From positions 1 through 64,000 of the forward strand of contig JAEUHK010000018.1 in assembly GCA_016795465.1 (NCBI GenBank): a stretch of DNA of 64,000 nt. The letters are read 5' to 3'. How positions within the stretch are numbered: position 1 is the stretch's first letter; each line of letters begins with the position of its first letter. The notes below the pieces were generated by a model. That model did not search any database and was not told the DNA's origin. It saw only the letters and a program-made list of their open reading frames with translations. Source of the DNA: Verrucomicrobiaceae bacterium. Its GTDB lineage: Bacteria; Verrucomicrobiota; Verrucomicrobiia; Verrucomicrobiales; Verrucomicrobiaceae. Below, piece by piece: positions 17,625-26,112 of the stretch. Position numbers and translations under genes: made by a program.

Positions 17625-19184
17625 TTAGGCTGCTTCGTCGATCTTTACGACCTTGTAGCCACCGATGCTCTTGAAGAACAGGAGAAGCAGAAGGTAGATC
17701 GCGGCCATGGTAGCAGGGATGTAAGCATCCGCCTTCAGCGTGGCACGGTCACCGGCCTGGTCGGCTTCGACGACAGCTTTCTGCTGCGGGGTCTTTTCCT
17801 TGGCTTCCTTGGCGGCGGCCAGCTTGGTGCCATCGAGGCCGAAGACCTCGGTGGACTTCAGGTTAAGGAAGGAGCTCGGCGTGGCGGCCTTGTATTCGGT
17901 GTAAAGAGCCGCGTCAGCCTTGTTGAGGGCCTCACCGGCAAAACGGTCCTTGCAGTAGCCGAGGCCAGGGCCGCCGATGATGCCGGCGGAGAGCATGCCG
18001 ATGCCACCCATGATGGACATGGCCACGGCACCGGACTGCGGGAAGCGGTCACCGACAACGGCGAGCATCGTGGGCCAGAAGAAGGTCTTGCCGACGGCAT
18101 AGATGCCGAGGGCGACGAGAGCCACCGTGAAGGTCTGCATGCTGCTGGCAAGCACGAGGCCGACGGTGGCGATCAAGGCGCAGACGAGGAGAAGGCCGAC
18201 GGGGGAGAGCTTGAGGGTGCTTTCGATCCAGTGGGCGCAGAAGCGCAGGCCGAACATGATGGCGGAGGTCCAGATGAAGAGGTACTTGCCCTGTTCGGAG
18301 GTGAAGAGGTTGCCGGTGATGTTCTGGATCCAGCCGTCGGTGCCGAGTTCGACCGCGCCAACGAGGGCGTGCGTCACAAACAGCACAAAAAGGATGAACG
18401 AGCCCAGGGAGAACTTCGTGAGCACCGCGACTGCGATGAGGAGGATGCCGCCGATGGCATAGCCGATGGCCTTGGCGTTGTCAGGAGAGAAGGCATTAAT
18501 GATGCCACCGAAGAAATTGGCGAGCAGGTAGCAGGCAACAAGGGCACCGAGGATGCCGACGGGCTTCAGCATGCTGACGAAGCTGGCACCTTTTTCGGCG
18601 GCTTCGGATTTCGGGAACTTCTGGCCCATGAACATGATCGCGTAGAGCACGGTGGGGACGAGGTAGAGGGCGAGCTGGGTCTTCCAGCCGACCTGCATCT
18701 TGTCATCGAGCACCCAGCCAGCGACGGAGCCGAGCACCATGCCAGCAGGCCAGGAGGCGTGCAGGATGTTCAGGTAGTGCGTGCGGTTTTCGGGGAAGAG
18801 GGTGGCCACCAGCGGATTGGCGACAGCTTCGAGCGTGCCGTTCGCATAGGCGAAGATGAACATGCCCCAGAACAGGAAGTTATAGGCGTTCTCAGGCGTG
18901 CTGGCACCAAAGGTGACGAAGGCAGAGAGGATGTGGCAGATGAGGGCGAGGGCGACGAGCTTGCCGTAGCCGATCTTGTCCACGATGAGACCGCCGAAGA
19001 TGATGCCGAAGCAGAAGCCGGAGAATCCAGCGCCACCGATGGCACCCAGCTGGGCACCCGTGAAGCCGAACTCCTTGCCCCAGTTATCAAAGATGCCGCC
19101 ACGGATGGCGAAGCCGACGCCGGCGGCCAGGATGGCCATGAATCCGGCCCATAGGAGTCTCATTCGATTGTTTTCGCTGCTCAT
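17625..19184 (-). CDS. Major facilitator superfamily transporter
   Basis: A 519-residue inner-membrane protein with about twelve hydrophobic helices. The N-terminal half reads [20 protein letters not shown] with [20 protein letters not shown] after it. The loop between helices 2 and 3 carries [14 protein letters not shown], the MFS G-x-x-x-D-x-x-G-x-x motif. Unusual is a long hydrophilic loop (about 100 residues, Ala/Lys/Glu-rich, roughly residues 390-490) before the last helix. The substrate is not evident; distant relatives carry sugars or nucleosides. It is a stand-alone transcript with its own terminator. The start ATG at 19184 leaves a short polar tail before helix 1. Confidence 0.88.
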   Translation of the reverse strand: MSSENNRMRLLWAGFMAILAAGVGFAIRGGIFDNWGKEFGFTGAQLGAIGGAGFSGFCFGIIFGGLIVDKIGYGKLVALALICHILSAFVTFGASTPENAYNFLFWGMFIFAYANGTLEAVANPLVATLFPENRTHYLNILHASWPAGMVLGSVAGWVLDDKMQVGWKTQLALYLVPTVLYAIMFMGQKFPKSEAAEKGASFVSMLKPVGILGALVACYLLANFFGGIINAFSPDNAKAIGYAIGGILLIAVAVLTKFSLGSFILFVLFVTHALVGAVELGTDGWIQNITGNLFTSEQGKYLFIWTSAIMFGLRFCAHWIESTLKLSPVGLLLVCALIATVGLVLASSMQTFTVALVALGIYAVGKTFFWPTMLAVVGDRFPQSGAVAMSIMGGIGMLSAGIIGGPGLGYCKDRFAGEALNKADAALYTEYKAATPSSFLNLKSTEVFGLDGTKLAAAKEAKEKTPQQKAVVEADQAGDRATLKADAYIPATMAAIYLLLLLFFKSIGGYKVVKIDEAA

Positions 19185-19301
19185 AGAGGTGCGTTTGAGT
19201 GTGGTTGGTGTGTGTCTGTGTTAAGAGAGGTTCGGGAAAGCGCGTGTTTTAGGGGCCGCCTATCACCACGACAAGGAAAAAATACCCGGATTCGTGAACC
19301 G

Positions 19302-19318
19302 GAGGTAAAAGTTACCTC
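19302..19318. promoter_or_regulatory. Small perfect palindrome between divergent genes
   Basis: GAGGTAA-aag-TTACCTC, seven-base arms around a 3-nt centre, in the divergent region upstream of the MFS gene and the zinc-ribbon/Smr gene. It could be an operator; no regulator gene is adjacent. Confidence 0.35.
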
Positions 19319-19371
19319 TCTCGCCCGCGTCCGGGAGTGGACGCCGGGGCATTTTCCTTCATGAGTCAGGC

Positions 19372-19725
19372 ATGGAGTGCCCTCACTGCGAGTTTCCGCT
19401 CGATCCCGGCTCGAACCGCACCTGTCCGAAGTGCGGCACGGAGGTGCGTGGCATGATTTTCCAGGGCCTGCTGGAGGTGGATGTGGCCCACAGCGGCGAA
19501 ACGTGGGACGTGGCGCGGGAAAAAATCATCCGCGCCGTGAACCAAGCCATGCTCCACGGCCACAGCGGGGTGAAAATCATCCACGGCTGGGGGGCCAGCA
19601 CCGGCCGTTCGGTGCTTTCCGGTCTGGCGGTGACGCTTTTGCGCGGCTTTGCCCAGCGATACGGCGGCAGCCTCTCGCCGGACAAGCACAATCCCGGAGC
19701 GCATGTCCTTTGGCTCAATCGTTGA
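19372..19725 (+). CDS. Zinc-ribbon plus Smr-domain protein
   Basis: 117 residues. An N-terminal zinc ribbon has CPHC at residues 3-6 and CPKC near residue 19. The rest is a Smr (small MutS-related) domain: LEVDVAHSGETWDVAREKI replaces the usual L-D-L-H-G strand, and VKIIHGWGASTGRSVL matches the family's I-I-H-G-x-G-x-x-x-x-x-L loop. Smr domains act as nucleases on branched DNA or, in ribosome rescue, on mRNA. The first motif His is shifted (DVAH), so catalysis is uncertain. The gene's end overlaps the convergent peptidase gene by 11 bases. Confidence 0.8.
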   Translation: MECPHCEFPLDPGSNRTCPKCGTEVRGMIFQGLLEVDVAHSGETWDVAREKIIRAVNQAMLHGHSGVKIIHGWGASTGRSVLSGLAVTLLRGFAQRYGGSLSPDKHNPGAHVLWLNR

Positions 19726-20758
19726 GCCCCGCCATCAGCACGCGGCGTCGCTCGTCCTTGCCCAGCGGTTTGAGCTTCTCCACCGCGGCATAAAAAGCCT
19801 CCACGTCCCCGTGGTTCTCCCGGAGCAGCCGTTCAAAGCCCGGCACGAGGTCGTGGTAAGTGGCCAGCGTGTTCAGCCGGGCGTTGTTCCAGATGATCTT
19901 GAGCTCGTTACCGTTCTTCGCATCCACGGCCTTGTCCTTCACACCCATCGCGGCCAGCCGGGACTGCAGCCGCAGCAGCAACGCATTCTTCTGCTCCAGC
20001 GTGTGCCCCGGCGTGGCGTAGAGCTTTTTCAGCTCCGCCCGCGTGCTGAGAGCCGTCGAGATCATGGCGCGATCCCGCTTCACATGCGCCTCATACTCCC
20101 GCAGTTCCGCCAGCCGTCCCTTTGATCGCAACCATCGGCGCACCGCCGCCTCGGCATTCGCCGTGGCAAAGGCCTCATTAAAGTCCGTGTCACCAGGAAT
20201 GAAGAGCCGCGCATGCGTCAGTTCGTGGAAGATGAGCTCCGCAAACTCCGCCTCGCCGCGGTGGATGCAGGTGTTCAGCAGCGGATCTTTAAAGAATCCG
20301 AGCGTCGAGTAGGCCTCCACCCCCGCCGCGAAGACATCCTGCCCCTTCGCCTTCAGCGACAGCACCTCTTTGCGGGCATCCTCCTGGTCAAAGAAGCCGC
20401 GGTAGGCCAGCCGACCCACAAATGGATACCACCACTGCTTTGGCTCCACGCTGAAAGGCTCCGCTGCATACACCACCCACACCACATAGGGCCGCTTCAG
20501 GTCCGAGTAAGTGCCAAAACTCGCCGCAGGCAGCTTCAGCGTCGTCTTTGCATACGCACGCAGTTCGAGAGCGAGGCGCAGTTTGGCCTTCACGGCCTCT
20601 TTCTCCGCCGGATCGGCCAAAACAACCTCCACCGGCCGCTGGCGACGCCAGATCTCCGCCTGGCCGCGCATCGCCTGCGAGTAAAAACCCACCGTGCGGC
20701 ACGAGCAGAGCACCACGGCGCACGACAGCAGGGCATGCCTGAGAAGCGGAAAAGTCAT
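19715..20758 (-). CDS. Putative zinc aminopeptidase (PF10023 family)
   Basis: 347 residues. A hydrophobic N-terminus (LLRHALLSCAVVLCSC) looks like a lipoprotein-type signal, although the lipobox LCSC is atypical. The zinc site HELTH near residue 178, in AELIFHELTHARLFI, and the downstream NEAFAT glutamate fit the HExxH...E gluzincin pattern of the PF10023 putative aminopeptidases. The conserved stretch GFFDQEDARKEVLSLKAKGQ, then YSTLGFFKDPLLNT, is typical of that family. It is likely anchored in the periplasm. Start MTFPLL at 20758 is chosen because it begins the signal. Confidence 0.85.
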   Translation of the reverse strand: MTFPLLRHALLSCAVVLCSCRTVGFYSQAMRGQAEIWRRQRPVEVVLADPAEKEAVKAKLRLALELRAYAKTTLKLPAASFGTYSDLKRPYVVWVVYAAEPFSVEPKQWWYPFVGRLAYRGFFDQEDARKEVLSLKAKGQDVFAAGVEAYSTLGFFKDPLLNTCIHRGEAEFAELIFHELTHARLFIPGDTDFNEAFATANAEAAVRRWLRSKGRLAELREYEAHVKRDRAMISTALSTRAELKKLYATPGHTLEQKNALLLRLQSRLAAMGVKDKAVDAKNGNELKIIWNNARLNTLATYHDLVPGFERLLRENHGDVEAFYAAVEKLKPLGKDERRRVLMAGLND

Positions 20759-20826
20759 GCACCCATCGTAGAAGGCTGCCACGCAGTTGAAAAGGCTCTT
20801 GTGACCAGACCGTATCCCTTCCCGCC

Positions 20827-22236
20827 ATGAACGCCCCTGCCCCACTCAACCGCCGTGAGATGCTGCGCCAGTCCTGCGCGGGCTTTGGCATGCTGGCATT
20901 GCACGGTTTGCTCGGCTCGGAGGCCTCCGCGGCCTCGCTGAACCCGCTCGCGGCCAAGCAGCCGCACTTCCCGGCGAAGGCAAAACGCGTCATCTTCCTC
21001 CTGATGAAGGGCGGGCCGTCTCAGGTCGATACCTTTGACCCGAAACCGCTCCTCGACCGCGACCACGGCAAGCCGCCACCCTTTGCCCTGCCCCGCGTCA
21101 CCTTCGCCAAGACCGGCAACCTGCTCCGCTCGCCGTGGAAATTCCGCCAGTATGGCCAAAGCGGCCTGCCGGTCAGCGATCTCTTCCCGCATGTGGGCCA
21201 GTGCGTGGATGAGCTCTGCATCATCCGCTCCATGCACGGCACGAATCCCGCCCACGGCGGCGCCTTGCTGAAGCTCCACACTGGCAGCGACACCTTCGTG
21301 CGTCCCAGCATGGGCGCCTGGGTCAGCTACGGCCTCGGCACGGAAAACACCGACCTGCCTGCCTTCCTCACCATTTGCCCCACGCTCGCCCACGGCGGCG
21401 TGAACAACTGGGGCAGCGCTTTCCTTCCTGCGTGGTGCCAGGGCACCCCGCTGGGCAATGCCAGCGTCAGCGCCGAGCAGGCCGTCGTGCGTCACATCAA
21501 AAACACCCGCACACCCACGCCGCTGCAACGCCTGCAACTCGATCTCGCCTCCGATCTCAACCATCGCCATCTCGAAGCTGCGGGTACCAACGCCGCCCTC
21601 GAAGCCCGCATCGAGTCCTTCGAGCTCGCCTTCCGCATGCAAAGCAGCATGCCGGAGATCCAAGGCATCAAGGGCGAGACCGAGGCAACCAAGAAACTCT
21701 ACGGCCTCGACGATCCCGTCACGGCGAATTTTGGCCGCCAGTGCCTGATGGCACGTCGTTTCGCCGAGCGTGGCGTGCGCTTTATCCAGGTCACGCACAG
21801 CGACAGCTTCGTGCAGTGGGACCAGCATGGCGATCTGCTCAAAGGCCACACCAAAAACGCCGCGGAGGTGGACAAGCCCATCGCCGGCCTGCTCCGCGAC
21901 CTTCGCGCCCGAGGCCTGCTTGATGACACGCTCGTGCTGTGGGGCGGTGAGTTCGGCCGCACCCCTGTGGCGCAGGGCACCGATGGCCGCGATCACAACC
22001 CACACGGCTTCACCATGTGGATGGCCGGTGGCGGTGTGAAGGGCGGCATGGCCTACGGAGCCACCGACGACTACGGCTACTACGCCGCCGAAAACAAAGT
22101 CCACATCCACGACCTCCACGCCACCATCCTGCACCTGCTCGGCATGAACCACGAGAAGCTCACCTACCGCTACGCGGGTCGTGACTACAAGCTCACCGAC
22201 CTCGCGGGCAACGTGGTGAAGGACATCATCGCGTGA
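20827..22236 (+). CDS. DUF1501 protein (secreted, sulfatase-like fold)
   Basis: 469 residues. The twin-arginine signal NRREMLRQSCAGFGMLALHG marks folded export. Family landmarks are VIFLLMKGGPSQVDTFDPKP, the SMHGTNPAHGGA segment, GGEFGRTPVAQGTDGRDHNP with acidic and His metal ligands, and HIHDLHATILHLLGMNHEKL near the end. DUF1501 proteins have an alkaline-phosphatase/sulfatase-type fold and usually sit beside a DUF1549/DUF1553 cytochrome gene; none lies here, so it is a solitary copy. The catalytic role is unproven. Confidence 0.92.
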   Translation: MNAPAPLNRREMLRQSCAGFGMLALHGLLGSEASAASLNPLAAKQPHFPAKAKRVIFLLMKGGPSQVDTFDPKPLLDRDHGKPPPFALPRVTFAKTGNLLRSPWKFRQYGQSGLPVSDLFPHVGQCVDELCIIRSMHGTNPAHGGALLKLHTGSDTFVRPSMGAWVSYGLGTENTDLPAFLTICPTLAHGGVNNWGSAFLPAWCQGTPLGNASVSAEQAVVRHIKNTRTPTPLQRLQLDLASDLNHRHLEAAGTNAALEARIESFELAFRMQSSMPEIQGIKGETEATKKLYGLDDPVTANFGRQCLMARRFAERGVRFIQVTHSDSFVQWDQHGDLLKGHTKNAAEVDKPIAGLLRDLRARGLLDDTLVLWGGEFGRTPVAQGTDGRDHNPHGFTMWMAGGGVKGGMAYGATDDYGYYAAENKVHIHDLHATILHLLGMNHEKLTYRYAGRDYKLTDLAGNVVKDIIA

Positions 22237-22268
22237 TCAGATGAACCCAAGGAACCACGAGTAATCGC

Positions 22269-22298
22269 TTGCCAGTGTATCAGTTGTGCTGTTACAGT
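22269..22298 (+). promoter_or_regulatory. Candidate sigma70 promoter of the gntR-ABC operon
   Basis: TTGCCA (22269-22274), an 18-base spacer and TACAGT (22293-22298), ending 17 bases before the regulator's ATG. Both hexamers are good but not perfect matches. Confidence 0.45.
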
Positions 22299-22308
22299 AG
22301 TGACACAC
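22275..22308. promoter_or_regulatory. Operator-like inverted repeat over the gntR promoter
   Basis: GTGTATCA (22275-22282) and TGACACAC (22301-22308) are inverted repeats with seven of eight matching positions. They bracket the -10 region. YtrA-type regulators are known to bind GTGT...ACAC palindromes at their own promoters, so this is probably the autoregulatory site. Confidence 0.5.
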
Positions 22309-22315
22309 CTCGCTC

Positions 22316-22678
22316 ATGCTGCCTTTTTCCATCCAGCTCACCGATGGCACGCCCGTGTCCGACCAGATCCTGCTGGCGGTGCGGAAGGCATTGCTGACCG
22401 GGCAGATGAAGGCGGGGGATGAGTTCCCCAGCGTGCGCACGCTGAGCCAGGAGCTCAAAATCAGCCCCACCACGGCGCACAAGGTCGTGCTGCAGCTCAA
22501 AGACGCAGGATGGCTCAATTCACGGCCCGGCATCGGCATGGTCGTCACGGAGCCGGACCAGCCCGGACTCGCCGAGCGCCTCGCGCAGATCACGCCGGAG
22601 TGCCGTGCGCTGCTCAAAGAGGCCGCCGAGCTCAATCTCACGCTCAATCAAGTCATCCAGCACCTGAAAAGCCTATGA
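22316..22678 (+). CDS. GntR-family transcriptional regulator, YtrA type
   Basis: 120 residues. A winged-helix GntR domain covers residues 10-80: PVSDQILLAVRKALLTGQMK then AGDEFPSVRTLSQELKISPTTAHKVVLQL, the diagnostic recognition-helix region. A short C-terminal helical arm of about 40 residues, instead of a full ligand domain, marks the YtrA subfamily, which typically represses its own ABC-transporter operon and is released under cell-envelope stress. The stop overlaps the start of the ABC ATPase gene (ATGA at 22675). Confidence 0.93.
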   Translation: MLPFSIQLTDGTPVSDQILLAVRKALLTGQMKAGDEFPSVRTLSQELKISPTTAHKVVLQLKDAGWLNSRPGIGMVVTEPDQPGLAERLAQITPECRALLKEAAELNLTLNQVIQHLKSL

Positions 22679-23577
22679 TCACGATCTCCGATCTTCACAA
22701 ACGCTTCCGCAAAACCGAAGCCGTGGCCGGTTTGAGCCTCGAAGTGCCCGAAGGGCAGGTCACGGCCTTTTTGGGCCCGAACGGCGCAGGGAAGAGCACC
22801 ACCATCAAATGCCTGCTAAACCTCCATCGGCCCGATTCGGGCTCTGCGAGCATTTTGGGCACCGATTCGCGAAAACTCGGCCCCGCGCAGTTCACGCAGA
22901 TCGGTTACGTTTCCGAGAACATGGAACTGCCACTGTGGATGACAGTGAAGCAGTTCCTCGACTACTGCCGACCGCTCTATCCGAACTGGGACAAGGCCTT
23001 CGAGGCCCAATTGCTCACGCAGTTCGACCTTCCGCTCACCACCAAATTGAAGGACCTCTCCCGCGGCATGCGCATGAAGGCCGTGCTGCTCAGCAGCCTC
23101 GCGTATCGGCCGAAGCTCGTCGTGCTCGACGAACCCTTCAGCGGACTCGATCCGCTCGTGCGCGATGAATTCATCCGCGGCCTCCTCGAACTCACCGAGC
23201 AGGAAGGCTGGACCGTTTTTGTGTCCTCGCACGACATCGAAGAAGTCCAGCGCCTCGCCGACCGCATCGCCATCATCAATCGCGGAAAGCTCGCCCTCGA
23301 CGAAACGAGCGACAGCCTGCAAAGCCGCTTCCGCGCGGTCGAAGTCGTGCTCCCCGATCAATCGCGAGCTTCCGTGAGCCTTCCCACCGATTGGCTGCAC
23401 GCCGAGCAGGCCGGACGCACGCTTCGATTCACCGCGAGCCGCTTTCAAAACGACGCGCAGCTCGCCGCCGCACTCCGCGAGGCCATTCCGACCGCCTCCA
23501 CGCCCGAAATCCGTCCCATGAGCCTGCGCGAGATCTTCGTCGCGCTCGCCCGCGCCTACCGTCTCGAAGGGAAATGA
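22675..23577 (+). CDS. ABC transporter ATP-binding protein
   Basis: 300 residues. Walker A GPNGAGKST (near residue 33), Q-loop region IGYVSENMELPLWMTVKQFL, signature LSRGMRMK (variant of LSGGQ), Walker B LVVLDEPFSGLDPL and the switch His in VFVSSHDIEE are all present. The C-terminal 80 residues form an extra domain as in BcrA/YtrB-type exporters. It is energised together with the two membrane proteins that follow and is under the YtrA-type regulator. Start ATG overlaps the regulator's stop. Confidence 0.95.
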   Translation: MITISDLHKRFRKTEAVAGLSLEVPEGQVTAFLGPNGAGKSTTIKCLLNLHRPDSGSASILGTDSRKLGPAQFTQIGYVSENMELPLWMTVKQFLDYCRPLYPNWDKAFEAQLLTQFDLPLTTKLKDLSRGMRMKAVLLSSLAYRPKLVVLDEPFSGLDPLVRDEFIRGLLELTEQEGWTVFVSSHDIEEVQRLADRIAIINRGKLALDETSDSLQSRFRAVEVVLPDQSRASVSLPTDWLHAEQAGRTLRFTASRFQNDAQLAAALREAIPTASTPEIRPMSLREIFVALARAYRLEGK

Positions 23578-23580
23578 GCC

Positions 23581-26112
23581 ATGAACCTCGTCCTTCATCA
23601 TTTCGGCAAAGAGTTCCGCTACCTGCGTCTGCGCTGGCTCACGTTTCTCGTGCTGCTGGGCTTTGAACTCGCAGTCAACATGGAGTGGCTGCTGCCGATG
23701 CGTGCCGGAGAGGCTTCGCCGGGCTGGCTGGCGTATTTGAACGTGGTGGTGCTGCTCGTCGGACTGTCGTTGCTGTTTTCATGTCCTGAAGATCGCCCGG
23801 GTGACCGCAGCTTTATAAGCACGCGCCCGATGCCTCTGCGCGCCTACTGGCTGGCGCGTGTGATGATCTGGCTGCTGCTCATTGTGCTGCCGGTCGTTTT
23901 GCAAAACGGGCTCTACCTCGCGCTTTCAGGCCGGCCATTTGCCGATGTGCTGCGGGGAATGGGGGAGCGTCTTTGCTTCGCGGCCGGCTTCTCCGCGTGG
24001 CTGCTGCCCATGCTGGCCTTGTGGCAGCGGAAGGAAGTGTGGAAGCTGCTGCTGCCCCTCACGCTCACGCTCTTTGTCGCGTCGAAATTGCTCGATGTCG
24101 CGACGGCGGATTCGGGCACGATCAGTTTTTACCAGACCTGGCCAGCTCTAGCGCTGGGGTGGGGCCTGTTTGCCTTGTTGAGCAGTGCGCTGGTCTGGCG
24201 GCATCTCGTTCACGGCTATTCGTTTGGGCGACGCCTTGCGATGACCTCGCTGGCAGGCATGCTGGGTTTGTTTGCGGCACGATTCGGCTCCTGGGGCGAT
24301 TCGCTGCCGGTTTCGCAAGATGCGGCACTCGTTCAAAAACTCGCTCCACAGTTCCAAACGGCATTCGACCTCGCCGAAGCGCGATTCGAGGGCACGGAGC
24401 GTAGTTTTGGTCCGTCACTTCGCGGAAAGTTGCCGTCGGTCACGGGCATGAAGGACGTGCATGTGGTGCTGCGTCCGCTCAGCAGTGTTTTCACTCAGGC
24501 GGGTTCATCACGTCGTGTCGAGAGTGAGGAGAATCATCCGTATCGCCCCTCGCCCTATTTCACGCCGCATTGGGAAGTCTATCGCGGGAATCAGGTGCTG
24601 AGTAGCTTCTTCCCCAAGAGCACGCTGCTCATGCCCGATGATGAGTACATGCCCAAGTGGACGCTGAACGATCAGGCTCTCACTCCGCTGGCCGCTTTTT
24701 CCGCACCGCATCCGCGTTTCGACGAGCCGCTCGGCATTGAGACTGATTTCGTGGTGGACTGGTTCCAGCGTGATCTGGCGCTGGAAATGCCCGTCGCTGC
24801 AAATGCCAGTGCGGAGTGTGATGAAGTGCGCTGGAAAATCCTGCGCGTCAGTCCGGCGGAGGGACCAAAGCCTGGGGCGCTCACCCTTTTCCTGCATCAG
24901 GAATCGCGGGCGCATTGGGACGCGGAAAACGGGCAGGCCATCCTGCTGCATCTGCCCGCGCAGCGTCTCGTCAGGCTGGAGCCGACAAAGCAGACGATCG
25001 TCAGCCAGCGCGGTGATCACACGGGCTGGCGTCATTCGCTGCTGGAGCTGACTTGGAGCAACCTCCTCAACCATGCCGATGGCGAGCCGACCGGTGTCGA
25101 TCTCGCCGCCGCGCGGCTCATCCTGCTGCGCAGTCGTTTTCTCGGCCAGAGCCGCACGAGTTGGAAATCGCCTGAAATCCGTCTGGCAGACATTCCATCC
25201 AATTGGGGCAACGAACTCCGCTGGAGCGAGTCCAGGGTCCTCTATGGAGGTCGCGAGACAAAGGCTTTTCAGGAACGCCTCACCACGCTGAAACCGCCCT
25301 CCGCTGAAAGCAGCGAGAAGGAAGCTCGGCGCTATGTCTATGATCTCTTCTCTGCGGCATCCTGCACGCGGGCGGTCTATACGAATGCGGCTCATCCTAT
25401 CCTCACACAGGCCTTTGAGCCGCTGGGTCGGAATCATCTGCCGCTGCTGCTGGAGCTGCGCTCTCATGCATGGCCCGGCTGGTCCAACAAGCCGCCGAAC
25501 AACCTCCTCGAACGCTTTGTGACCGAGGATCAGCGTGAGGCGTTGGTCGAACGCGCCCCGAGTCACACCATGCTGGCCGATCTGGTCTTGCGCAAAGGCT
25601 GGGCGGAGACGGCGAAACGGCACAAGCCGCACCTCCTCGCCGCCCCCGTGCTGCCGCCAGGCGCGGAAACGCTGCTGCTGGCCTGGAAAGATGATCCTGA
25701 CGTGGCTGCAAGACTCATGAAGGGAGCCCGGCATGACTTCAACGGCGAAATCATCCGCGCCCTGGATAAACAACCGGAAACACGGCCGCAGATCGAGACC
25801 GTGGTGAAGGAGGAGTTCGAGGACACGGTGCTGCTGATGCAATCCATGCAGTCAAACCGCCGTGTGGAGCGTGCGGCGGAGTTTGGCTCGGTGGAGGCTT
25901 TCGAGCTCTGCCTGCGGTGGTTGGGACTCGATGGCGATATGACCCGTGAAGTGTCGGGCCCTCCCTATCCATCCCTATTGAATGCGGATGGCAGCGACTT
26001 TTGGCACAAACGCATGCCCGAGCACGAGCGGCGTCCCTTCTTCCGCCGCCTGAAGCTGAGCGATTTTGTTTATGTGCCTGAAAAACGAGCCTGGAGGTTT
26101 CTGAAGCCATGA
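23581..26112 (+). CDS. Large ABC-exporter membrane protein (first of pair)
   Basis: 843 residues. The first 240 hold about six transmembrane helices (LRWLTFLVLLGFELAVNMEW, VVVLLVGLSLLF, MIWLLLIVLPVV, and so on) like ABC-2-type permeases. The remaining 600 residues are hydrophilic and probably face one side of the membrane as a large domain that I cannot assign; near the end, repeated helical segments resemble HEAT-like repeats. It starts four bases after the ATPase stop and its own stop overlaps the next start. Much longer than ordinary ABC-2 permeases (250-400 residues). Confidence 0.75.
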   Translation: MNLVLHHFGKEFRYLRLRWLTFLVLLGFELAVNMEWLLPMRAGEASPGWLAYLNVVVLLVGLSLLFSCPEDRPGDRSFISTRPMPLRAYWLARVMIWLLLIVLPVVLQNGLYLALSGRPFADVLRGMGERLCFAAGFSAWLLPMLALWQRKEVWKLLLPLTLTLFVASKLLDVATADSGTISFYQTWPALALGWGLFALLSSALVWRHLVHGYSFGRRLAMTSLAGMLGLFAARFGSWGDSLPVSQDAALVQKLAPQFQTAFDLAEARFEGTERSFGPSLRGKLPSVTGMKDVHVVLRPLSSVFTQAGSSRRVESEENHPYRPSPYFTPHWEVYRGNQVLSSFFPKSTLLMPDDEYMPKWTLNDQALTPLAAFSAPHPRFDEPLGIETDFVVDWFQRDLALEMPVAANASAECDEVRWKILRVSPAEGPKPGALTLFLHQESRAHWDAENGQAILLHLPAQRLVRLEPTKQTIVSQRGDHTGWRHSLLELTWSNLLNHADGEPTGVDLAAARLILLRSRFLGQSRTSWKSPEIRLADIPSNWGNELRWSESRVLYGGRETKAFQERLTTLKPPSAESSEKEARRYVYDLFSAASCTRAVYTNAAHPILTQAFEPLGRNHLPLLLELRSHAWPGWSNKPPNNLLERFVTEDQREALVERAPSHTMLADLVLRKGWAETAKRHKPHLLAAPVLPPGAETLLLAWKDDPDVAARLMKGARHDFNGEIIRALDKQPETRPQIETVVKEEFEDTVLLMQSMQSNRRVERAAEFGSVEAFELCLRWLGLDGDMTREVSGPPYPSLLNADGSDFWHKRMPEHERRPFFRRLKLSDFVYVPEKRAWRFLKP

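Noticed and set aside
20755-22152. 465-codon minus-strand frame opposite the DUF1501 gene
   Set aside because: The plus-strand frame has a Tat signal and all family motifs; the antisense frame does not resemble a protein.
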